Assembly: GCA_022767125.1 (NCBI GenBank)
Contig: JALEPZ010000030.1
Coordinates: forward strand, 33,238 to 97,237
DNA: 64,000 nt
DNA from: Phocaeicola plebeius
GTDB taxonomy: Bacteria; Bacteroidota; Bacteroidia; Bacteroidales; Bacteroidaceae
Reading direction: 5' to 3'
Numbering within the stretch: position 1 is the stretch's first letter; every line of letters begins with the position of its first letter. Shown piece by piece: positions 58,062 to 64,000 of this stretch. Below the pieces are notes generated by a model. That model was not told the origin of the DNA, ran no database searches, and was given only the letters and a program-made list of their open reading frames with translations. Made by a program: the position numbers and the translations under genes.

Positions 58062-58898
58062 ATGAAAAAAGTAACCATTTTATTCACCCTGGCCATCTGC
58101 TTCCTGCTGGCTTGCAGCGGCCCGAAAAAGGCTAATATGAACCATAGCAACGAAACGCACGTTCGCCTGGAAACCAACCTGGGCAACATTACCGTAAAGC
58201 TCTACAACGAAACGCCCCTGCACAGGGACAACTTTATCAAACTGGTCAAAGAAGGCGTATATGACAGTACGCTTTTCCACCGCGTCATCAAAAACTTCAT
58301 GTGCCAAGCAGGCGACCCGGACAGCAAGACGGCTTCCGACACGGCCCTGCTGGGCGAAGGCGATGTAGGCTACCGCATTCCCGCCGAATTCCGCACTCCT
58401 GCCATCTTCCACAAGCGCGGCGTACTGGCGGCTGCCCGTGAAGGCGACAATGTGAATCCGGAGAAAGCCTCTTCCGGCTGCCAGTTCTACATCGTGACGG
58501 GCAAGAAATTTACCGAGGCCCAGCTGATTAATATGGCCAACCAGCAGAACCAGGCCCGGCTGGACACCGTCTTCCAGCAACTGGCCCGCCAGCACATGAA
58601 GGAAATCTTCAAGCTGCGCAAGGCAGGCGACAACGATGCCCTGCTGGCCCTGCAGGACTCGCTGGAAGCCCAGGCACGGGCCATCGTGAAAGAGGAACCG
58701 GCCAAGAAGTTCACGCCGGAACAGATCCAAGCATATACCACTGTAGGCGGCACGCCGCACCTGGACGGCAACTACACCGTGTTTGGCGAAGTGACCGAAG
58801 GCATGGAGGTGGTGGAGACCATTGAATCGACTCCGACCAATCGCGCTGACCGTCCGCTGAACAATGTCCGCATCCTCAAAGCCGTTGTCGTAGAATGA
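58062..58898 (+). CDS. Peptidylprolyl isomerase, cyclophilin type, lipoprotein
   Basis: Start placed at MKKVTILFTLAICFLLACSGPKKA; VRLETNLGNITVKLYNETPLHRDNFIKL, STLFHRVIKNFMCQAGDPDSK. Confidence 0.94.
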   Translation: MKKVTILFTLAICFLLACSGPKKANMNHSNETHVRLETNLGNITVKLYNETPLHRDNFIKLVKEGVYDSTLFHRVIKNFMCQAGDPDSKTASDTALLGEGDVGYRIPAEFRTPAIFHKRGVLAAAREGDNVNPEKASSGCQFYIVTGKKFTEAQLINMANQQNQARLDTVFQQLARQHMKEIFKLRKAGDNDALLALQDSLEAQARAIVKEEPAKKFTPEQIQAYTTVGGTPHLDGNYTVFGEVTEGMEVVETIESTPTNRADRPLNNVRILKAVVVE

Positions 58899-60133
58899 TA
58901 CGCATCCAACGCCACGTCTTGCCCAACGGACTGCGCATTGTCCATCACGAGAATACCTCTACCCAGATGGTGGCACTCAACCTCCTTTATGATGTAGGAG
59001 CACGCGACGAGCATCCGGAACATACGGGATTCGCCCACCTCTTCGAACACCTGATGTTCGGGGGGTCGGTGAACATCCCCGACTACGACACGCCCGTACA
59101 GAACGCAGGCGGCGAAAACAATGCCTGGACCAACAATGACATTACCAATTATTACATTACCCTGCCCCGGCAAAACTGTGAAATCGGTTTTTGGCTGGAA
59201 AGCGACCGGATGCTGAGCCTCGACTTTAACCCGCAAAGCTTGGAAGTACAGCAGCAAGTCGTCATCGAGGAGTTCAAGCAACGAAACCTGAACCAGCCCT
59301 ACGGCGACGTGTCGCATCTGATGCGCGAACTGTCCTACCAGGTCCATCCCTACCGCTGGCCGACCATCGGAAAGGACATCAGCCATATTGCCAATGCGAC
59401 ACTGGACGAGGTGAAAGATTTCTTCTTTCGGTTCTACGCGCCCAACAATGCCATCCTGGCGGTGACGGGACACATCTCGTTCGAGGAGACCGTGGCCCTG
59501 GCGGAAAAATGGTTCGGCCCTATTCCGGCCCGCGACGTGAAAGCACGCCGGCTGCCGGCCGAGCCTCGGCAGACGGCACAACGGCGGTTGCGGATAGAAC
59601 GAAACGTACCGGTGGACGCCCTCTACATGTCCTTTCACATGGGCAACCGCCTGAGCCGGGAATACTATGTGTGCGACCTGCTGAGCGACCTGCTATCGAA
59701 CGGGCGGTCTTCCCGCCTCATCCGCTCCCTGGTGCAGGAACAGCAACTGTTCAGTTCGGTCGATGCCTATATCCAGGGCAGCATCGACGAGGGCTTGCTG
59801 CAGATCAGCGGTAAACTTTCTGAAGGCATCTCCCTGGAAGAAGGCGAGGCTGCCGTCTGGAAGGAACTGGAACGGCTGAAAACCGTCCCGGTCACCTACG
59901 AAGAACTGGAGAAGGTGAAGAACCGCTACGAAGCGGAACAGATATTCAGCAACATGAACTACCTGAACGTGGCCAACAACCTGGCGTTCTTCGAACTGTT
60001 GGGCAACGCCGGACGCATCAATGAGGAAGTGGGCCACTACCGCAGCATCACCGCCGAGGAAATCCGGGAAACGGCCACCCGACTGTTTGTTCCCGAGAAC
60101 AGTAACATTCTTTATTATCAGGCACAAGCATGA
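58895..60133 (+). CDS. M16 family metallopeptidase (insulinase-like)
   Basis: 412 aa; HTGFAHLFEHLMFGGSVNI (HxxEH), GGENNAWTNNDITNYYITLP; ATGA overlap with PPIase. Confidence 0.95.
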   Translation: MIRIQRHVLPNGLRIVHHENTSTQMVALNLLYDVGARDEHPEHTGFAHLFEHLMFGGSVNIPDYDTPVQNAGGENNAWTNNDITNYYITLPRQNCEIGFWLESDRMLSLDFNPQSLEVQQQVVIEEFKQRNLNQPYGDVSHLMRELSYQVHPYRWPTIGKDISHIANATLDEVKDFFFRFYAPNNAILAVTGHISFEETVALAEKWFGPIPARDVKARRLPAEPRQTAQRRLRIERNVPVDALYMSFHMGNRLSREYYVCDLLSDLLSNGRSSRLIRSLVQEQQLFSSVDAYIQGSIDEGLLQISGKLSEGISLEEGEAAVWKELERLKTVPVTYEELEKVKNRYEAEQIFSNMNYLNVANNLAFFELLGNAGRINEEVGHYRSITAEEIRETATRLFVPENSNILYYQAQA

Positions 60134-61473
60134 GCATGATTCCCCATTACAAGGCCCTGCTGCGACTGGGCCTTCCTATCGTCATCGGCCAGATGGGCCT
60201 GATTGTGCTGGGACTGGCCGACACGCTGATGATCGGCCATCACAGCACGGACGAACTGGCAGCGGCCGGCTTCGTGAACAATGTGTTCAACCTCGCCATT
60301 ATCTTCACGACAGGCTTCTCGTATGGACTGACCCCCATCGTGGGCCGCCTGTTCGGACAAGGGAAACGTCAGGAGGCCGCCCGTGCCCTGAAGAACAGTC
60401 TGGCTGCCAATACCTTGATTGCCTTACTGGTGGGCGGAGTGCTGAGCTGGGTTTACCTATACCTCGGCCAGCTGGGACAACCAGAAGAGCTGCTGCCTAC
60501 GATACGTCCCTATTATCTTCTGCAACTGCTTTCCATCCCGTTCATAGCGTGGTTCGGAGGATTCAAGCAGTTTACCGACGGCATCACCGACACCCAAGTA
60601 TCCATGTGGATCATGCTGGGGGGCAACCTGATGAACATCGTAGGCAACTACCTGCTGATCTATGGCCAGGCGGGATGTCCCGAACTGGGTCTGACCGGTG
60701 CCGGCATAGCTACACTCCTGTCGCGCATCACCATGGTAGCGGTCTATCTCCTGCTGTTTTTCGGTTCGCGCCGTTACACCCACTATCGCCACGGATTCCG
60801 ATGGGGACGCATCAACCTCAAGGACTTTGTGGAGCTGAACCGTCTGGGCTGGCCACTGGCCGGACAGATGGGCATGGAAACGGCCGCCTTCAGCCTCAGT
60901 GCCGTAATGGTCGGCTGGTTAGGCAGCAACGAGCTGGCCACCAACCAGATTATGATTGCCGTTTCACAAATCTGCTTCATGATGTACTACGGCATGGGAG
61001 CTGCCGTATCTGTCCGTATCAGCAACTTCTGCGGGACGTCCGACTGGAAGAACGTCCGCACGACGGCCCATGCCGGCTTCCACCTGATCCTGTTCATGGC
61101 CGTGATGTGCAGCATCCCCATCTTCCTGTTGCGCCATGCCATCGGAGGATGGTTCACCGACAACGAAGCGGTCAGCGGAATGGTCGTTCAGGTCATCCTT
61201 CCTTTCCTGATCTACCAGTTCGGCGACGGCCTGCAAATCAACTTTGCAAATGCCTTGCGCGGCATTGCCGATGTCCGTCCCATGCTGCTGTTCGCCTTCC
61301 TGGCCTATTTCGTCATTTCACTGCCGCTCAGCTATGTGTTCGCCTTCGTCTGCCAGTGGGGCCTGACCGGCATCTGGATGGCCTATCCCTTTGGACTGAC
61401 CAGTGCCGGACTGATGTACTACTTCCGCTTCCGCCAGAGCCTCCATTCGCACTTGCTGCGGTGGATGGCATAA
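60130..61473 (+). CDS. MATE family efflux transporter
   Basis: 447 aa; LGLPIVIGQMGLIVLGLADTLMIGHHSTDELAAAGFVNNVF; ATGA overlap with M16 gene. Confidence 0.94.
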   Translation: MSMIPHYKALLRLGLPIVIGQMGLIVLGLADTLMIGHHSTDELAAAGFVNNVFNLAIIFTTGFSYGLTPIVGRLFGQGKRQEAARALKNSLAANTLIALLVGGVLSWVYLYLGQLGQPEELLPTIRPYYLLQLLSIPFIAWFGGFKQFTDGITDTQVSMWIMLGGNLMNIVGNYLLIYGQAGCPELGLTGAGIATLLSRITMVAVYLLLFFGSRRYTHYRHGFRWGRINLKDFVELNRLGWPLAGQMGMETAAFSLSAVMVGWLGSNELATNQIMIAVSQICFMMYYGMGAAVSVRISNFCGTSDWKNVRTTAHAGFHLILFMAVMCSIPIFLLRHAIGGWFTDNEAVSGMVVQVILPFLIYQFGDGLQINFANALRGIADVRPMLLFAFLAYFVISLPLSYVFAFVCQWGLTGIWMAYPFGLTSAGLMYYFRFRQSLHSHLLRWMA

Positions 61474-61617
61474 ATCCCCAAAAAAAATTTCTCCGCCGGT
61501 GAACAAAAGGCGGACTCCACTTGTTGTATCTGTAGAAAAGGAACAAAGGTTTAGAGGAACAGACAAACTAAACAAGACACGAGCTAGACAAGTGAATAAA
61601 TGGTAGTATGTACAAAC

Positions 61618-61663
61618 GAATCAGAGGAGGAAAAGGACGGTGGTCCTTTCTCTCCTCTGATTC
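61618..61663. terminator. Strong bidirectional terminator-like hairpin between convergent MATE and rluA-like genes
   Basis: GAATCAGAGGAGGAAAAGGAC-GGTG-GTCCTTTCTCTCCTCTGATTC; 21-bp arms, 2 mismatches. Confidence 0.65.
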
Positions 61664-61678
61664 ATTATAGGGTCTTTG

Positions 61679-62374
61679 TCATTTCATCAAAGCGTCCAAT
61701 CCGGCCAGCGGACGGAAACTCATCCACAAGTTACCCTCGGGAACAGGGGCCGTCACATCCACCCGCTCCTTCGAGACCGGATGCACGAAGCAGATACGGC
61801 GTGCATGAAGACAGATACTCCCGTCGGGGTTGGAGCGTGGGAAGCCATACTTCAAGTCCCCCTTGATGGGACACCCCATCTTGGCCAACTGACAACGTAT
61901 CTGATGATGCCGTCCCGTCTTCAGATCCACTTCCAACAGGTAATAATTGTCGGAGCAGCCAATCAGCCGGTAGTGCAGTACCGCCAGTTTAGAGTTCTTC
62001 ACCTCCTTGTCGTAGGCATAACTCTTGTTCTGCTGCTCGTTACGCACCAGATAATGCACCAACTCTCCCTCTTCCTGGGGCGGACGGTTCTTCACGATGG
62101 CCCAATAGGTCTTCTTGACCTCGCTCTGGCGGAACATATCGTTGAGCCGGGCCAGTGCCTTGCCGGTTTTGGCAAACACCACCAGGCCACTGACCGGACG
62201 GTCCAAACGATGCGTCACTCCCAGAAACACATTCCCGGGCTTGGCATACTTCTCCTTCAAGTACCGCTTCACGGTTTCCGAAAGCGGTTCATCCCCCGTC
62301 TTGTCCCCCTGCACGATTTCCGAAGGCCGCTTGTCGACAATGATGAGATGGTTATCTTCGTAAACTACCGTCAT
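61679..62374 (-). CDS. RluA family pseudouridine synthase
   Basis: 231 aa; VVYEDNHLIIVDKRP, THRLDRPVSGLVVFAKTGKALARLN, LKTGRHHQIRCQLAKMGCPIKGD. Confidence 0.94.
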   Translation of the reverse strand: MTVVYEDNHLIIVDKRPSEIVQGDKTGDEPLSETVKRYLKEKYAKPGNVFLGVTHRLDRPVSGLVVFAKTGKALARLNDMFRQSEVKKTYWAIVKNRPPQEEGELVHYLVRNEQQNKSYAYDKEVKNSKLAVLHYRLIGCSDNYYLLEVDLKTGRHHQIRCQLAKMGCPIKGDLKYGFPRSNPDGSICLHARRICFVHPVSKERVDVTAPVPEGNLWMSFRPLAGLDALMK

Positions 62375-62383
62375 GAGCAGGAA

Positions 62384-63130
62384 TTACATGTTCATGCCAC
62401 CATCCACCTGGATGACCTGACCGGATACATACGACGACATGTCCGAAGCCAGGAATGTAGCGATGTTTGCCACATCCTCCGGTGTACCACCCCGGCGCAA
62501 AGGAATTTTCTTGCACCATTCAGCCTTCACATCGTCAGACAGTTTGGCCGTCATGTCGGTAATGATGAAGCCCGGAGCAATGGCATTGGCACGGATGCCG
62601 CGCGAACCCAGTTCCTGAGCGATGGACTTGGCCAGACCAATCATACCGGCCTTGGAAGCCGAGTAGTTGCACTGGCCGGCATTGCCATGAACACCTACCA
62701 CCGATGCCATGTTGATGATGCTGCCGCTTCTCTGGCGCATCATGATGGGGGTACAGGCATGGATGAAGTTGAATGCCGACTTCAGGTTAACGGCAATCAC
62801 TGCATCCCACTGCTGCTCGCTCATACGCATCATCAAGCCGTCCTTGGTAATGCCGGCATTGTTGACCAGGATATCAATCGAGCCGAAGTCGGCATGAATC
62901 TGTTCTACCACCTTGGCTGTGTCTTCGAAGCTGGCCGCATTTGAAGCATAGCCTTTTACCTTGACGCCCAGGGCGGCAATTTCCTTTTCTGTATTCTGAC
63001 CGTTTTCATCGATCACCAGGTCCGTAAATGCGATATTTGCACCTTCCGCTGCAAATTTCAGGGCGATTGCCTTACCGATACCGCGGGCGGCACCCGTAAC
63101 AATCGCTGTTTTTCCAGTTAATAATCCCAT
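62384..63130 (-). CDS. fabG: 3-oxoacyl-[acyl-carrier-protein] reductase
   Basis: Start placed at MGLLTGKTAIVTGAARGIGKAIALKFA; NNAGITKDGLMMRM, YSASKAGMIGLAKSIAQELGSRGIRANAIAPGFI. Confidence 0.95.
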   Translation of the reverse strand: MGLLTGKTAIVTGAARGIGKAIALKFAAEGANIAFTDLVIDENGQNTEKEIAALGVKVKGYASNAASFEDTAKVVEQIHADFGSIDILVNNAGITKDGLMMRMSEQQWDAVIAVNLKSAFNFIHACTPIMMRQRSGSIINMASVVGVHGNAGQCNYSASKAGMIGLAKSIAQELGSRGIRANAIAPGFIITDMTAKLSDDVKAEWCKKIPLRRGGTPEDVANIATFLASDMSSYVSGQVIQVDGGMNM

Positions 63131-63155
63131 TTTATTCTTATTTAAAGTGTTCTTT

Positions 63156-63746
63156 CTATACCTTTTTGTGCCCCAATGCACCATATACAATCTTCAGGAC
63201 ATACCGCCAGCCCGTTTCATCGTCCAGCTCCTCTCCAATCTGGTTACGGATATAGGGGACCTCAATGCCTTTGATACAATAATGAAGAATGTCGGCAGTA
63301 ATGTCCACATTGTCGATGTCGAAGATGCCTTCCTCATTCCCTTCCGTGAGCACCTTCCGGAACAAGGCGATTTCAACTGCATCGAAATTCTTGCGCACCG
63401 CCTCCACCCGCCAGATGTCGCGAAAGAAATCGGCCCGCAGCGTCCCATTGCGGTATACCGCCTGCTTGATGCTCTCCAAATGCGTGGAAATCATCTTCAG
63501 GATCTTCTCATCGGGCTTGACCGGCTTTTCGGCCACCATCTTCAGGATATCAGATAGGCGCTCCACTTCCGACTCCACCACGGCCATGTAAATCTGCTCC
63601 TTACTCTTGAAATAAGTATATAAGGTACGCCTTCCCTTTTTGGAAGCGATGGCAATATCGTTCATGGTGGTTTCATCTACCCCTTTCTTGGCAAACAGCT
63701 GCCGAGCCACATCTACCAGTTTCGCCCTTGTCTTTTGAACCGTCAT
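63156..63746 (-). CDS. TetR/AcrR family transcriptional regulator
   Basis: Start placed at MTVQKTRAKLVDVARQLFAKKGVDETTMNDIAIASKKGRRTLYTYFKSKEQIY (TetR HTH). Confidence 0.94.
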   Translation of the reverse strand: MTVQKTRAKLVDVARQLFAKKGVDETTMNDIAIASKKGRRTLYTYFKSKEQIYMAVVESEVERLSDILKMVAEKPVKPDEKILKMISTHLESIKQAVYRNGTLRADFFRDIWRVEAVRKNFDAVEIALFRKVLTEGNEEGIFDIDNVDITADILHYCIKGIEVPYIRNQIGEELDDETGWRYVLKIVYGALGHKKV

Positions 63747-63874
63747 TCTCTCAATCCTATTGCACAATTACTAATTAATGTGTGCAAAATTACGGTTTTT
63801 CTCCCTATCCCGCAAATATCTATCTGCTTTTCTCTTCCTATAATGCCAATAAATGCAAAATTGCAGGATAATTA

Positions 63875-63906
63875 TTTGGATATTTCAATCAGAGTCCGTA
63901 CCTTTG
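63875..63906 (+). promoter_or_regulatory. Promoter for initiator tRNA
   Basis: TTTG (63875-63878), 20-nt spacer, TACCTTTG (63899-63906). Confidence 0.75.
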
Positions 63907-63929
63907 CACTCGCAAAACAGAAATAACAT

Positions 63930-64000
<71 letters not shown>

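Noticed and set aside
49378-61473. Two MATE transporters as a recent duplication
   Set aside because: The 469-aa and 447-aa proteins share only family-level motifs on inspection and sit in different operons; no evidence of recent duplication.

Overview
This 64 kb window is a chromosomal segment of a Bacteroidales bacterium (Bacteroides/Phocaeicola-like), judged from SusD, LruC and UpxY proteins, TAnnTTTG -7 promoter motifs and overall gene content. Most of it is housekeeping: dxs-trkA, tRNA-Phe, thiL/PNP/lpxK/sppA, an oadG-oadA-oadB sodium-pump decarboxylase cluster, peptidases, recJ-recQ, a RavA/ViaA-like pair, GH20, PPIase/M16/MATE, a tetR-fabG-rluA run, and an initiator tRNA-fMet cut by the right edge. 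The main accessory region is a ~20-24 kb minus-strand polysaccharide (capsule/EPS) locus at about 9.99-33.8 kb. It starts with an UpxY-type NusG-like antiterminator, then Wza, a Wzc tyrosine autokinase with a (Y-G/K)n tail, a flippase, seven glycosyltransferase or glycerophosphotransferase-type enzymes, a PaaK-like enzyme, an acyltransferase, an EpsG-like polymerase and a UDP-sugar dehydrogenase. It ends with a PglC/PglE/PglF-like module, followed by an OmpA-like and a LruC-domain protein. The most unusual non-coding structures are: (i) 22-bp GGTCGGTCGATTG tandem/palindromic repeats upstream of a DUF1703-type AAA-ATPase/nuclease gene; (ii) a 48-bp near-perfect palindrome carrying both divergent -7 boxes of yaaA/tlpA; (iii) a hairpin holding both stop codons of two overlapping convergent genes; (iv) two palindromes in the oadG/HAD divergent intergenic region; (v) a dispersed family of inverted-repeat elements, one copy with a triplicated arm. 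No CRISPR array, prophage, integrase or clearly novel defence system was found. Product calls come from reading the translations; no database searches were run.
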